Source: Zeugodacus cucurbitae
Taxonomy: Eukaryota > Arthropoda > Insecta > Diptera > Tephritidae
Assembly: GCF_028554725.1 (NCBI RefSeq)
Contig: NC_071667.1
Coordinates: forward strand, 13,871,501 to 13,935,500
DNA length: 64,000 nucleotides
Direction of reading: 5' to 3'
The notes beneath the pieces are model-generated. The model searched no databases, had not been told where the DNA came from, and saw nothing but the letters and a program-made list of their open reading frames with translations. Positions within the stretch are counted from its first letter, which is position 1. Each line of letters opens with the position of its first letter. This document shows, piece after piece, positions 34,999 through 47,150 of this stretch. The position numbers and the translations under genes are program-made.

Positions 34999-35938
34999 TA
35001 AAGGGTGATTTTTTAAGAGCTTGATAACTTTTTAAAAAAAAAAAGTTTGCAAAATCTCATCGGTTCTTTATTTGAAACGTTAGATTGGTTCATGACATTT
35101 ACTTTTTGAAGATAATTTCATTTAAATGTTGACCGCGGCTGCGTCTTAGGTGGTCCATTCGGAAAGTCCAATTTTGGGCAACTTTTTCGAGCATTTCGGC
35201 CGGAATAGCCCGAATTTCTTCGGAAATGTTGTCTTCCAAAGCTGGAATAGTTGCTGGCTTATTTCTGTAGACTTTAGACTTGACGTAGCCCCACAAAAAA
35301 TAGTCTAAAGGCGTTAAATCGCATGATCTTGGTGGCCAACTTACGGGTCCATTTCTTGAGATGAATTGTTCTCCGAAGTTTTCCCTCAAAATGGCCATAG
35401 AATCGCGAGCTGTGTGGCATGTAGCGCCATCTTGTTGAAACCACATGTCAACCAAGTTCAGTTCTTCCATTTTTGGCAACAAAAAGTTTGTTAGCATCGA
35501 ACGATAGCGATCGCCATTCACCGTAACGTTGCGTCCAACAGCATCTTTGAAAAAATACGGTCCAATGATTCCACCAGCGTACAAACCACACCAAACAGTG
35601 CATTTTTCGGGATGCATGGGCAGTTCTTGAACGGCTTCTGGTTGCTCTTCACCCCAAATGCGGCAATTTTGCTTATTTACGTAGCCATTCAACCAGAAAT
35701 GAGCCTCATCGCTGAACAAAATTTGTCGATAAAAAAGCGGATTTTCACATTTCGAACCGAACACTGATTTTGGTAATAAAATTCAATGATTTGCAAGCGT
35801 TGCTCGGTAGTAAGTCTATTCATGATGAAATGTCAAAGCATACTGAGCATCTTTCTCTTTGACACCATGTCTGAAATCCCACGTGATCTGTCAAATACTA
35901 ATGCATGAAAATCCTAACCTCAAAAAAATCACCCGTTA
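34999..35938 (-). mobile_element. rosa-like DD41D mariner, copy 2 (internal deletion)
   Basis: Element 35001-35936 with TA at 34999-35000 and 35937-35938. The ends match copy 1 (AAGGGTGATTTTTT and, complement, ACGGGTGATTTTTTT). Compared with copy 1 about 361 bp are missing, equal to 21023-21383 of copy 1, with the breakpoint at a single shared G. Outside the deletion the two are nearly identical by eye. Confidence 0.92.
35099..35823 (-). pseudogene. rosa-like transposase lacking most of the DNA-binding domain
   Basis: The first 26 codons (MNRLTTEQRLQIIEF...) are followed by the deletion, which shifts the frame. The downstream open frame resumes at ENPLFYRQILFSDEAHF and continues through QQDGATCHTA and CDLTPLDYFLWG to the native C-terminus. 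The DDE core is intact, with the third Asp present, but the HTH region is gone and the native ATG is out of frame. It cannot make a functional transposase but retains ends that a trans source could mobilise. Confidence 0.9.
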
Positions 35939-36125
35939 TAACTACATATAACCGATTTGGTTACGGGGCCACTTACCAAAAAAAGATACATCCAAATATG
36001 CCCCTTACTAGCGCGAACCATTATTCCAAATTTTACTTTTATAACTTTATTTATGGCTTAGTTATGACACTTTATGTGCTTTCGGTTTTCGCCATTTTGG
36101 GGCGGTGGCAATGGTCCAAAACGTT

Positions 36126-36599
36126 ACTTACAAATACAACTTTAATTCGATGCGAATTAACTGCAACGAAAAAATAACTTCTTCATTTAAAGCACATATG
36201 TATAAGGAAAACCATGGTTTTCTTACAATATGTTTACTGACACTGTAAAGTGCCAATTTATAGTATATTTTTCTCTGAGTTTAGGGAGTGTTTTAACACC
36301 AAAAAGACAAAATAAAATATATTTTAATAACATACCACAAACCCAAATTACAATTTTATAAATTTTTTTATTTTTCAAAATATTCTTGCTAACAGATACT
36401 GCTTCATTTCTACTCGGTTATATTCTACATGGGTAAAGCCTATAAGCATAAACGGCAAATACTCTACTAGAGGTAAATTCTGAATTGAATTAAATTGAGG
36501 ACTGCCACGTATTATAAATTTTGATAGAATTTTTGGTAAATAATTAAATTTTTTGCGAAAAATTGACAATACGAGAACCCTGTATATGCAATTTATATC
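36126..36599. other. No gene seen
   Basis: AT-rich. A reverse 80-codon frame has no recognisable domain. Confidence 0.5.
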
Positions 36600-37626
36600 C
36601 ATTTTATACTCTCGCAATTTATTTATTTAACTTTATTTATATTATATAATACACAATTTGACCCACATATTCGTCATATATATTGTATAAAGTCCATTGA
36701 AAGTTGGAAACCTTAATATTAGGTTAGAAGCACCGAGGTCCTCGTGTTCGATATATGGGGCCTTAAAAACCTATGGTCCGATTTCGGCGATTTTTAGAAT
36801 GGGGCTGCCACACTATAAACGTAATATTTGTGCAAAGTTCTGCATCGATATCTTCACTAGTGCTTACTTTATATATTGTAAAGTAAACGATTCAGATCGT
36901 CTTCAAAGTTCCGGTATATAGGAAGTAGGCGTGGTTGTAAAGCGATTTGGCCTATTTTCACAACATATCATTGGGATGTAAGGAAACTATTACAAACCAA
37001 GTTTCATTGAAATCGGTCGAGTAGTTCCTGAGATATGGTTTTTGACCCATAAGTGGGCGACGCCACGCCCATTTTCCATTTTGTAAAAAAATCTGAGTGC
37101 AGCTTTCATCAGTCATTTTTTATGTGATATTTAGTGTTTCTGACGTTTTTCGTTAGTGAGTCAACCCACTTTTGGTAATTATCAACCTATCTTTTGTATG
37201 GCAGGTGGGCGTGGTTATTATTCGATTTCTTTCATTTTTGGACTGTATTAGGACGTGGCTAAAAAAGCGACTGCAGAAAGTTTGGTTTATATAGGTCTAT
37301 TGTTTGCGAGATATGTACAAAAAACTTAGTAGGGAGCGGGGCCACGCCCACTTCCCCAAAAAAATTACATCCAAATATGCCTTCATAGTGCGATCCTTCA
37401 TTCCAAATTTTATTTCCATAGCTTTATTTATGGCTTAGTTATGGCACTTTATGTGTTTTCGGTTTTCGCCATTTTGTGGGCGTGGCAGTGGTCCGATTTT
37501 GCTCATTTTCGAAAGCAACCTTCCTATGGTGCCAAGAAATAAGTGTGCCAAGTTTCATCAAGATATGTTAATTTTTACTCAAGTTACAGCTTGCACAGAC
37601 GGACGGACGGACGGACAGACAGACAT
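36600..37626 (+). mobile_element. DINE-like repeat copy M
   Basis: Lacks the first roughly 40 bases (it enters at ATTTTATACTCTCGCAATTT), then holds the body, the GGGGCCACGCCC block and the (GACG)n tract at about 37598-37624, where it stops short of the hairpin end. Confidence 0.85.
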
Positions 37627-37636
37627 GGCTGGCTTA

Positions 37637-37785
37637 GACACTGTGACACTGTGTAGGTTTTCGGTTTCCGTAATTTTGTGGGCGTGGCAGTGGACCGAAT
37701 TTGCCCATTTTCGCATGCAACCTTCTCAGGGTGTGTGTTCAAGTTTCATTAAGATATCTTAATTTTTACTCAAGTTATCGCTTTG
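37637..37785 (+). mobile_element. DINE-like partial re-duplication
   Basis: Repeats the segment GGTTTTCGGTTTCCGTAATT to ACTCAAGTTATCGC a second time immediately after copy M. This suggests a template switch or unequal exchange at the GACG tract. Confidence 0.7.
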
Positions 37786-38477
37786 TTATCTTTTTTGTTG
37801 TTATGCTGCTTCACCATTAAGTTGTTCAGCGTTTCCTTCACTTAATCGTGCGCCTCGCCTAAGCAAATTGAGGATGAAAACAAAAATCAGCTGATTACAA
37901 TGGAACGTAAAACTGTGGGCTTTTTGTATTTATTTGGCAAACAATAACAAAATCACGCTGCTAAACACAACAACATACAAACGCATATATGAATATGTTG
38001 TTGTGGACAATACAAGAGTGTATAATTTACAACACATACCACAATTACAACAACAACACTGTAAAGAACTGTCATTTTTGCGCTTAGCTTTGCTTCAGTG
38101 AAAGTAGTGAAAGCTTTTTAATATCTACGCGCTCAAAAGACAGGAGGTGCCAAAATTTTTTTGGAACTTTTGTATCTTTGCTCCTCAATATGAATGAAGT
38201 GGATGGACAACATTTGTGCGTTTTCAATTCAGTTCTCGAGTTAATTCCAAAGCGTTTGGTTGCTTACAAATCAATATTCTTCTTCTTTTGTGGGTGTGTG
38301 TATTTTTGAAAGCGCTTATCCTCGTAGGAAAAAAGCGAAACCTGCTGGCGGTGTATTTGTACTAGAGCGCCGTGTGTACTGCGGGGCGTATACGCAACAT
38401 TGTGCGTTGTAGTCGCAGCTGCTGTCAAAGTAGTGTGTGAACATGCTGATTGATTCGTGTTAACGCGTCGCCTTGGT
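37786..38477. other. No gene seen
   Basis: Probably unique sequence of mixed composition. No ORF or motif. Confidence 0.5.
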
Positions 38478-38485
38478 TAAGCGGA

Positions 38486-38516
<31 letters not shown>

Positions 38517-40226
38517 GCGTAGGAACCGCTTTAAGCGATTATAGCCGAATCCACCAGAGCGCGCCACTCATTCCTCCTTTTTGCTTTTTGGCGCCAACTG
38601 GAAACACCAAGTGAAGCCAGGTCACTTTGCACTTGGTCTTTCCACCGGAGTGGAGGTCGTCCTCTTCCGCGGCTTCCTCCAGCGGGTACTGCATCGAATA
38701 CTTTCAGAGCTGGAGTGTTTTCTTCCATCCGTACAACATGACCTAGCCAGCGTAGCCGCTGTCTTTTTATTCGCTGAACTATGTCAATGTCGTCGTATAA
38801 ATCGTACAGCTCATCGTTCCATCGTCTGGGTATTCGCTGTTGCCAATGTTTAGAGGACCATAAATCTTGCGCAAAACCTTTCTCTCGAAAACCAAAAGAG
38901 TCGTCTCATCGGATGTTGTCATCGTCCACGCTTCAGCGCCATACAACAGGACGGGAATAATGAGCGACTTATAGAGTTTGATTTTGGTTCGTCGAGAGAG
39001 GACTTTACTTTTCAATTGCCTACTCAGTCCAAAGTAGCACCTGTTGGCAAGAGTGATTCTGCGTTGGATTTCAAGGCTGACATTGTTGGTGTTGTTAATG
39101 CTGGTTCCCAGATAAACGAAATTATCTACAACTTCAAAGTTATGACTGTCAACTGTGACGTGGGAGCCAAGACGCGAGTGCGCCGACTGTTTGTTTGATG
39201 ACAGGAGATATTTCGTCTTGTCCTCATTCACCACCAGACCCATACGCTTCGCTTCTTTATCTAGTCTGGAAAACGCAGAACAAACGGCGCGGTTGTTGCT
39301 TCCGATGATATCAATATCATCGGCATACGCCAGGAGCTGTACACTCTTGTAGAAGATTGTACCCTCTCTATTTAGTTCTGCAGCTCGTATTATTTTTTCC
39401 AGCAATAGATTGAAGAAGTCGCACGATAGTGAGTCACCCTGTCTGAAGCCTCGTTTGGTATCGAACGGCTCGGAGAGGCCCTTCCCGATCCTGACGGAGC
39501 TTTTGGTGTTGCTCAACGTCAGCTTACATAGCCGTATAAGTTTAGCAGGGATACCAAATTCAGACATCGCGGCATAAAGGCAGCTCCTTTTCGTGCTATC
39601 GAAGGCAGCTTTAAAATCGATAAAAAGATGGTGAGTATCGATTCTTCTCTCTCGAGTCTTTTCCAAGATTTGGCGCATGGTGAATATCTGGTCCATTGTG
39701 GATTTTCCAGGTCTAAAGCCACACTGATAAGGTCCAATCAGTTCGTTGACGGTGGGCTTTATTCTTTCACACAATACGCTCGACAAAACCTTATATGCGA
39801 TATTGAGGAGACTTATACCACGGTAGTTGGCGCAGATTGTGGGGTCTCCATTCTTATGGATTGGGCAGAGCACACTAAGATTCCAATCGTCAGGCATGCT
39901 TTCTTCCGACCATATTCTACAAAGAAGCTGATGCATGCACCTTATCAGTTCTTCGCCGCCGTATTTGAATAGCTCGGCCGGTAATCCATCGGCCCCCGCC
40001 GCTTTGTTGTTCTTCAAGCGGGTAATTGCTATTCGAATTTCTTCATGGTCGGGTAATGGAACATCTATTCCATCGTCATCGATTGGGGAATCGGGTTCGC
40101 CATCTCCTGGTGTTGTACTTTCACTGCCATTGAGCAGGTCGGAGAAGTGTTCCCTCCATAATTCCAGTGTGCTCTGGACATCCGTTACCAGATTACCTTC
40201 TCGGTCCCTACATGATAAGCGGAATA
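38478..40226 (-). mobile_element. RTE-like LINE 2, 5'-truncated, with 11-bp TSD
   Basis: Identical direct repeats TAAGCGGAATA flank it at 38478-38488 and 40216-40226. The 3' tail (low-coordinate side, minus strand) is a (TA)n tract at 38489-38513, and the 5' end is truncated inside the linker before the RT domain. The truncation and TSD show target-primed insertion. Same family as LINE 1 but with a TA instead of a GAA tail. Confidence 0.92.
38531..40215 (-). pseudogene. RTE-like reverse transcriptase, intact RT core with one C-terminal frameshift
   Basis: A 412-codon frame (38779-40017) holds NKAAGADGLPAELF, ICANYRGISLLNIAY, LFIDFKAAFD, RGFRQGDSLSCDFF and AYADDIDIIG uninterrupted. A one-base loss near 38835 (relative to LINE 1) shifts it, and the natural C-terminus (GRGRPPLRWKDQ...WRALVDSAIIA) continues in 38531-38728. 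The region upstream of 40017 codes for the LWREHFS linker. No endonuclease. Confidence 0.9.
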
Positions 40227-40276
40227 CTATAGTAGCAAAATAAACCTAGTGGGGTTGCACTCCGGGAGTGCAGGCA

Positions 40277-42306
40277 GAAGTGAAAACTTGAGCTAATGGC
40301 GCGTTTTGCACTTTTTTGGGTGAGCATTTTTAGGTGCGCTCGCGACATGAGAATATATATCTCGCATGCACTTCCATATGATCTGCAGAAAATGTGTCAA
40401 ATGAAATATTTAAATAAATAATGTTCCATTTAATATTCATTTATAAAATAAATATAAAAAACTCTCAATCTTGTCTGTCACGAGGGCACGAACGAATTCC
40501 TATGCAAAGACTGTACATATATTATAAGAATACACGCGGTGTATATCAGAGAACTGCAATTATTCCATTTTTGAGTCATTGGTTGAGTAACATAAAAAAT
40601 AGTATTAGTGCATATAAGTCAAAACTCATCAAACACTAATATCCACTAAAACACATTTACGCACAGCACACAAAGCGAGAGTACGAATAATGAGTAAGTT
40701 TCTCCTGATACGTTTCGTTGACATGCTCAATTGTCTCATGAGACAATAATTCAGTCAAGCTAAACCAAACTGAACCATACCACCAAAAAACACCAAGAGT
40801 ATAGCTGAATGAATAAATTGATACGAATATGATCAAAGTAGAACTGACGCAGTCTGTGCCGCCGCTAGGTAAATGTGGCCTGTGGGAATTGACTAACGAT
40901 GCGTTTTGTTCGTTGATATTGTGTATTACATTTAATGTTTTAAGTTATTTAATGACAGTAAAGTTAATACTTTTAGGTTCTAATATATTTCTTTTAATAT
41001 TAATATACTGAAAATGAATAAAGACGGACGAAAATGCATATTCAATGAAATAATGAAAAATTTAATGTGACAAAATTCTCACCGGGTATCTTACCTTTCG
41101 TGCTCAGCTACGAAGTCACAATTTTTTACTCTCGCAACCTGTTGCACAGAGTATTATAGTTTTGTTACATTTAGCCATTTCCTTATACAGTCCAAAAATG
41201 AAAAAAATCGGATAATAACCACGCCCACCTTCCATACGTAAGTTAGTTTGAAAATTACTAAAAGTGGGTTAACTCACTAACGAAAAACGTCAGATACACT
41301 AAATTTCACTGAAAAAATAGCAGAAGGAAGCTTTAATCAGATTTTTTTACAAAATGAAAAATGGGCGTGGCGTCGCCCACTTATGGGTCAAAAACCATAT
41401 CTCAAGAACTATTCGACCGATTTCAATGAAATTCGGTATATAACACTCTCTTGACACCCTGATGACACGGGTGGAATATGGGCGAAATCGGTTCACAACT
41501 ACGTTTACTTCCCATATAACTCAATTTTGAATTCTTTTGATTCGTTCACTTTATAATACATATATACATTAGGAACAAATGAAGATAGCGGAATAAAACT
41601 TTACACAAATACTATATTTGAGCTGTGACATCACTTGTGAAAAAATTGTCGAAAACGGACTATAAATTTTCAAGGCCCCAGATATCGAACATGTTGAACT
41701 CAGGGCCTAAGGTTAAATTTTACCTGAAAATATGGGTAAATCTCTCAGATAATTCAATGTAATTCAGAGGAAATTGTTTTCTTCCAATAGTGTGTCTCTG
41801 TACCAAAAATTATTAAAATCGGGTCATAACATCTTCTATCTCCCATATACCTAATTATAGGTTTTTCAAAAATTCATTGGGCTTTTTTCTCTATATATGT
41901 ATTGGTTAATATGTGATATATCTTAGCAAAATTAAGTGAGCGTATAGTATTGGATAGGGTTCAGGAATTATCTCAGCCCTCATATCTATGTATGTATATA
42001 TGACGATTTTCGTTATTCTATTAAACTTTATGAATTTATGGGTAAATTTGTGTTATCTTAATAAAATTTCTTTAATAAATTGCGAGAGTATAAATGTTCG
42101 GTTACACCCGAACTTAGCCTTTCCTTACTTGTTTGACATTAGATTTAGTACTCATTTGCACTAATTTGTTTGGCTCATGAGTTAGTGCACTAATTTCATT
42201 AGCACTCAATCTGGTGTATATCTGTGTAAAATCTCGACTGTCGCGAAAACGGCTGAAAATGCCCACCCACAGAAGTGCCTTACGCGCCATAAGAAGTTTT
42301 CACTTC
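40277..42306. mobile_element. segment bounded by ~75-bp inverted repeats
   Basis: The left end GAAGTGAAAACTTGAGC...ATGGCGCG...GTGAGCATTTTTAGG...CTCGCGACA matches the complement of 42230-42306 (GAAGTGAAAACTTCTT...ATGGCGCG...GTGGGCATTTTCAG...TTCGCGACA). The interior contains DINE-like copy N and no transposase. It may be a non-autonomous DNA transposon with a later insertion, or two inverted copies of a shorter repeat. No TSD recognised. Confidence 0.5.
41122..42132 (-). mobile_element. DINE-like repeat copy N (GTCY half deleted)
   Basis: Terminal hairpin TACTCTCGCAACCTGTTGCACAGAGTA, then a jump from TTTTGTTACA to the CCATTTCCTTATACAG block, and the body to GAGAGTATAAATGTTCGG...CCTTACTTG. It supplies the uninterrupted AACGAAAAACGTCAG site used to map the copy C insertion. 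Confidence 0.85.
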
Positions 42307-43439
42307 AAAAACTGAGAAAATATGTAAACGAATTGTACAAACATTAGTGTCACATCGCTCCTCAATTAAGATGAACATTTTGTTCATACCATTAATTAAT
42401 TCTTTCTGCACTTTGTCTACCCTTTTGTCTGCTAAACTGTTCAGACTCTATGAACAGGATAATGTGCTGTGCAAGTGCAAGTAATTATTCAATTTTCTTA
42501 ATTATAGCAATCATGCAGACACAAATTTGTGAATTCGTTGGTTATTTGTTTGATGCGACAAGTGTACGTGTAACACCCCTTAGATTAGTTGATTAATGGG
42601 GGAATTTATGAAAAAAATGTTAAGTGATTTTTTCTATAGATTAAGCGGAGTAATTTGATTATAATTGAGGAGTGAGTAATTGGATAAGTCACAAAAGTCG
42701 CAGCAGAGTGGCAGATATATTGAATAACTAACTAATAACAATAAATATTTGTAAATTGTCAATAAAATAATTGTAAATTGATAAATAAAAAATAAAAAAA
42801 GAATAAAAAAAAAAATTGTTTTGACAAATTTTTCCTCATTATGGTCAATGTTTTTAGACAAGAATAATTTATAGCAGCAATCATTAGAATGTGTTATTCT
42901 TCGCTTTGGTGTAGTGCTTATTTCTAAATATTAAGATTATTTATAAACGCGCGTGTTAAGCCAGAGGTCTTAAATTCATTCTTCAATTTCTCTATTTTTG
43001 CTTTTCTAACTTTGATCATATAACACATAAAATCACACATTGCTCCATAAATAATTATAACATTATTCTAACGCAAGTGAATACACGTGCATCATATCGA
43101 ATTAATTTAGTCGGAATTTGTCACTCAGATTGAGAGAACATGATAGCTTCATAAATATCTCAACCAACGTGCTTCAGCTGACGTTATCATACAGATTAAA
43201 TAGATTTCTTTGCTTCACAAAATACTCTCAACCCAATGTCTTCGTTAGTTTCTTGCAACAAGTACGAGTTCTTTCGTCGTATGTTAAGTAATGAGGTGGG
43301 TTCGATAAATACTTCGCTTCAACGAGCGATGGCGCTAATATTGTCGAATCGAGTTGAAGGTTCGCACATGGTAAACGTCTAAAATCGGTTTACGAGTATC
43401 AACGTGTTCAGTGTTTTAAGAGATGCACTGGTGTGGGCA
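42307..43439. other. No gene seen
   Basis: AT-rich, with no recognisable coding or TE motifs. Confidence 0.5.
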
Positions 43440-43600
43440 TGGAACAATGAATGACATGATGAACGTGCTCCGAAAATGATAAAGACTTTCCTAATGGTCG
43501 AAAAAGTTATAACCACCCTTTTCTGGAATTCACAAGCTGTGACCTATATCGATTACCTGGAAAAGCGCAAAAATATAACAAGTATTTTCTCTACAGTTAG
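43440..43600 (+). pseudogene. mariner-type transposase fragment
   Basis: The frame gives KVITTLFWNSQAVTYIDYLE then KRKNITS, close to the mariner block KVMATVFWDxxGxxxxDYLEKGxTI. The catalytic Asp positions are lost (FWD is FWN) and the flanks do not match. A relic only. Confidence 0.45.
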
Positions 43601-44037
43601 ACAAAGAACTAAGTGCTCTACAACCCTGGCAACGGAACGTAAATTTCGGCTATACAAATTTGAAAAAAGTCAAGACTGGGCTAAGATGTGCAGACGTCGG
43701 TGGGTCATTGTGCATCGAGCTAATTTTTCATGATTCTTTGTAGTTATGTAATTATCGGACAGTTCAGAGTTGAAAAATATTCTCCATGAAAAAACGTTGG
43801 TAGATATTTAATAAATATTAAGTTACGTACGTCAGATAAAGCCATTTACTTTCCACAAACCATGCTTAAGTTACATTAAAGACTTTCGGATAAAACTTTT
43901 GCTACATTTTTGAAATTCAATTGGCTAAAATTTTTAAATTGTTCTATATAATGTATTTATATATGTAAGAGAGACACCATTCTCAGAAGTATGTTCTTAC
44001 AATAATCAGCAAATGTGTAAGGGTTTTAATAGATTTA
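43601..44037. other. No gene seen
   Basis: The open frame continuing to 43733 no longer resembles transposase. AT-rich sequence follows. Confidence 0.45.
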
Positions 44038-44373
44038 TAACCTTTTCACACTGGAGATAATTCATCAAACACAGATTATGATCGATTTACCAACTAAATA
44101 AAAATCTACATTAATTTTTACTTGAATCTTAATCTACTTGAAAATGAAATACAACTCTGCGACAAAGACCGTATTTGTAATTACATATACGTTCTTTGTC
44201 TGCAAGTTGTTGTTCACGCTACACGACGGTAGATGTTGCTAGAAGAAGAAACTTATCAACTTCTTATGAAAAGCAAAAACAGAAATGTGTAACAGTTGAT
44301 CGATTATCGCGTAGCCGGCAGTGTGAAGGGTAAATCATTAATGATCAATTAATTATGCTGTGTAAAAGGGCTA
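44038..44373 (-). mobile_element. MITE family X, copy 1
   Basis: Element 44040-44371 with ends ACCTTTTCACACTGG and (complement) GCCCTTTTACACAGC, flanked by TA. Most of its length is homologous to the inverted copy at 47153-47512, sharing CTGCCGGCTAC, CGATAATCGATCA, TGTTACACATTT and GTGAACAACAACT. It has no coding capacity. Confidence 0.75.
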
Positions 44374-45371
44374 TTAGAAGTACGCACTAGCCAACAGATT
44401 AAGTGCGATGATCAAGAAGGCTTTTAGAGTGAGTAACACGCATGTCATAGCCTTAGTTTGGGCTGTATTCATACATCTCACTTTTATTCAACGAAAAAAC
44501 AAATATTTTTCTCCCTGCAAAATCTGTGTTAAGAACACATGGAACAACAAGTCTTCAAATATTATTCAAATACATGTAATATTAATATATATTATCGGTC
44601 ATTGTGCTGCCCGTGAGAGTATGCTAAGCGTGTAAATAAATCACATTTGTTTGTATAAAAAACAAATACATCGAGCCAACGGTGCATGCTTGCAGCCACA
44701 CGTTACCCACCTGAAAGCGGTGGGTGAATCAAGCAACGGCAACCACAAATATAATGTGACTATTTGTTATGTAAAATCGCCTCATATCAAGGTAAACATT
44801 ACACGTCGTGTGCTTGTATTTTTGTCACATTCGCGCAATCCCCATAGACAAGTTTTTGGGTCAAGAGTTTTGTAGGTCGTGCGAAATTCGTGCGCTTAGA
44901 ATATGTGCTTGCAATTTTAATGGGTTCCACCTCCTTTGCAATAGTTACGCTTGAATATGCTATTGTTTTTCTACGTTTTCTTCGCAATTTATTCTATATT
45001 TTGTGCGTGACCAGTACCCCAGTCAAATAATTATATGTGCATTTCGGCTTTTGTTTATATTTCTTATTCACTGTTATTTTTTGGATTTCGGTAAATGTGG
45101 AATAAAAGGTTGATATGTTACCGTTACTATACAACGAAAATTGTTTCATACTTTTCTCGTTCGTTGTACAGTTACATTAAGAATGTGATTGCGAATTGGG
45201 TATTGCATAGAAAATATTTATATGTGCAAAATCCGTTTAGCGGATCTTTCTTACTGATAGTGTCGCAGCAAAAACTTTTTTTGCAAAAATTTGTTTTCAA
45301 AATTATTGTAGGTGCATTTACTTAATGAATTATTAAAATTTTTATTATATTTATTTAACTTTAAGCCTAAA
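44374..45371. other. No gene seen
   Basis: Several 60-76-codon frames on both strands without motifs. Nothing supported. Confidence 0.5.
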
Positions 45372-46244
45372 ATGCCTCGTGGTCCTAGTTTATCAGCCGA
45401 GGAACAAGTAATAATCATAGGAATGCATAAAAGCGGTTCCAAAATGGCTCTAGACCAAAGCGACATCGGAACTGTATCTCAAAATTTCTTAAAAACCCCA
45501 CTAATTATGGTATATTGCGACGCAGCGGACGAAAAACAACATTGATGACCGGTGCGAAAGGATGATTCGACGGCTAGTAGTTGCGGACTTGATAAGCAGC
45601 GATCAAATATGGACCTAGTTAAGACAGAAAACCGCAATAAATATAATTTTTCCAATTATACATAAAAATCAGTTTCTGTAACACACCTCCATGGCACCTA
45701 AACCAACGCTAAAGAAAGACACAATAAAGCACATTTGAGGTTTGCAAATAAATACCAATTCTGTGCCGATGAGTGATAGAATACAGTCTTAGTGACGAAA
45801 AAAAATTAAATTTGGTCGGTCCAGGTCATTGCAAGAAATATTGGAGAGATTCGCACGACGAACGAGGGTCCTACTACAAGCGATGTTTTGGAAGCGGTAC
45901 CTTGATTTCAGGGGCTGCATTTTGCTGCTGTGGAAAGCTACTATCTACATCTTTTATATTCTCTCAAATGAATGCTATTATCAATGTAGATCTTTTGGAC
46001 AGCGAGTTAATAAAATTTGCTGGCAATATTTATGGCATATAACTGGACATATCGAAAGGATAACGCTTTAATCCACACGAAGAACATCTTTAACGACGGG
46101 AAAATTCCGGTATTACAATGTGCAGCATTGAGTTCGAACCTAAATCCTATTGAGGATCTCTGGGGGAACCTCTCTGCTCCTGTTTTCCAAAACGGAAAGC
46201 AGTTTGAGACAGTACGTCACCTTAAATTAGCCATAAAGCAATAA
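45372..46244 (+). pseudogene. Tc1-like transposase, degenerate
   Basis: Starts ATG MPRGPSLSAEEQVIIIGMHK (Tc1 HTH-type N-terminus). In shifting frames follow SDEKKLNLVGP (first catalytic Asp block), KDNALIHTKNIFNDG (second Asp block), LSSNLNPIEDLWGNL (SPDLNPIENLW block, Glu retained), and GKQFETVRHLKLAIKQ. Stops and at least three frame changes separate them. No TIRs recognised around it. Confidence 0.75.
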
Positions 46245-47150
46245 TTTGGGAAATTTCAGCTCATTCGGAGAAAGATGGAATGGAGACCACCGGCCCAAGT
46301 GCTCACGAATATGTGAAAAGATTTGACGAATCCCAAAACTTTGAACGCGTTTTTCTCGAAACGCCTTTTCTGAAGTCGGTGTCCACGATAACTCAAAAAG
46401 TTATGCACCGATCGTATTGAAATTTTGCACACTTGTGCAACATAGAATTGACTCCCAGCCAACGGTCCCATTTTATTTATTTTTTGCTTCTATTCGATTT
46501 TACAGCCACAAAATGGCGCATTTTTAGGGCTAAAAACGTACTTTTTACCTTCACCGACCGTTGAAAAAATGAAAAAAAATGTTTCTTTTAAAAGGGCACC
46601 GTTGGCTGGGAGATATACTTCTAAAGAACTAATTTTTTTTTTATCCCATGTGTTTCAGATGATTCTACGATCTTATATCCGGGACACCGCAATGTGCGGA
46701 ATTCCGTTGAGTGCCTACTTCAAGTGGCTGCAACTTCGTTGATTTTCGACATTTTGTAAAACTGATTTTTTGTAAAACATATTTGAAATGTCACTGAATA
46801 ATATGATAATAAAACTATTCAAAAATATTCAGTAGTTTTCTCAAAAAAAAATCTTCAAAAACGCTTTTTTTTTGGCCCGTTATCCCATACCCCCCCCCCC
46901 CCCCCCTTAAGACAATAAGGTACCAGTAACTAGAATTTTGTGTTGACAGTTGTAAGTATGAACTTCTTTGTGGCTATCTCAACTGAAATGAAAAAAATAA
47001 TGAATACAATTACGATATCACTAGTTCTACATTTATCTGCTTTTTTATTCAGACTTTCAGGAACTTGAATCCTCACAGCAATAACAGCTGCGATGAACAA
47101 GATGAACTAAATATCAACTGGAACTAATCAAATACAATGATTGAGTCTGA
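46245..47150. other. repeat-like AT-rich region with inverted repeat and poly-C run
   Basis: Arms CTCCCAGCCAACGGT at 46452-46474 and its complement at 46590-46611 (three mismatches over about 23 bp) could form a stem with a loop of about 115 bases. A run of 17 C at 46890-46906 follows GGCCCGTTATCCCATA. The area looks TE-derived but no family is recognised. A reverse 71-codon frame is not called. Confidence 0.45.

Larger units (their letters stand above)
34873..36125 (+). mobile_element. DINE-like repeat fragment R, split by rosa copy 2
   Basis: Two halves (34873-34998 and 35939-36125) join across the rosa insertion at GCGAGATA|TA. They match the CTTTGTACGGGAGG...CGTGGTTATTATCC part of the family. 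The GTCY half is absent. Confidence 0.75.

Noticed and set aside
38489..38513. (TA)n as an independent microsatellite
   Set aside because: It sits exactly between the TSD and the LINE 3' end, so it is the element's tail.
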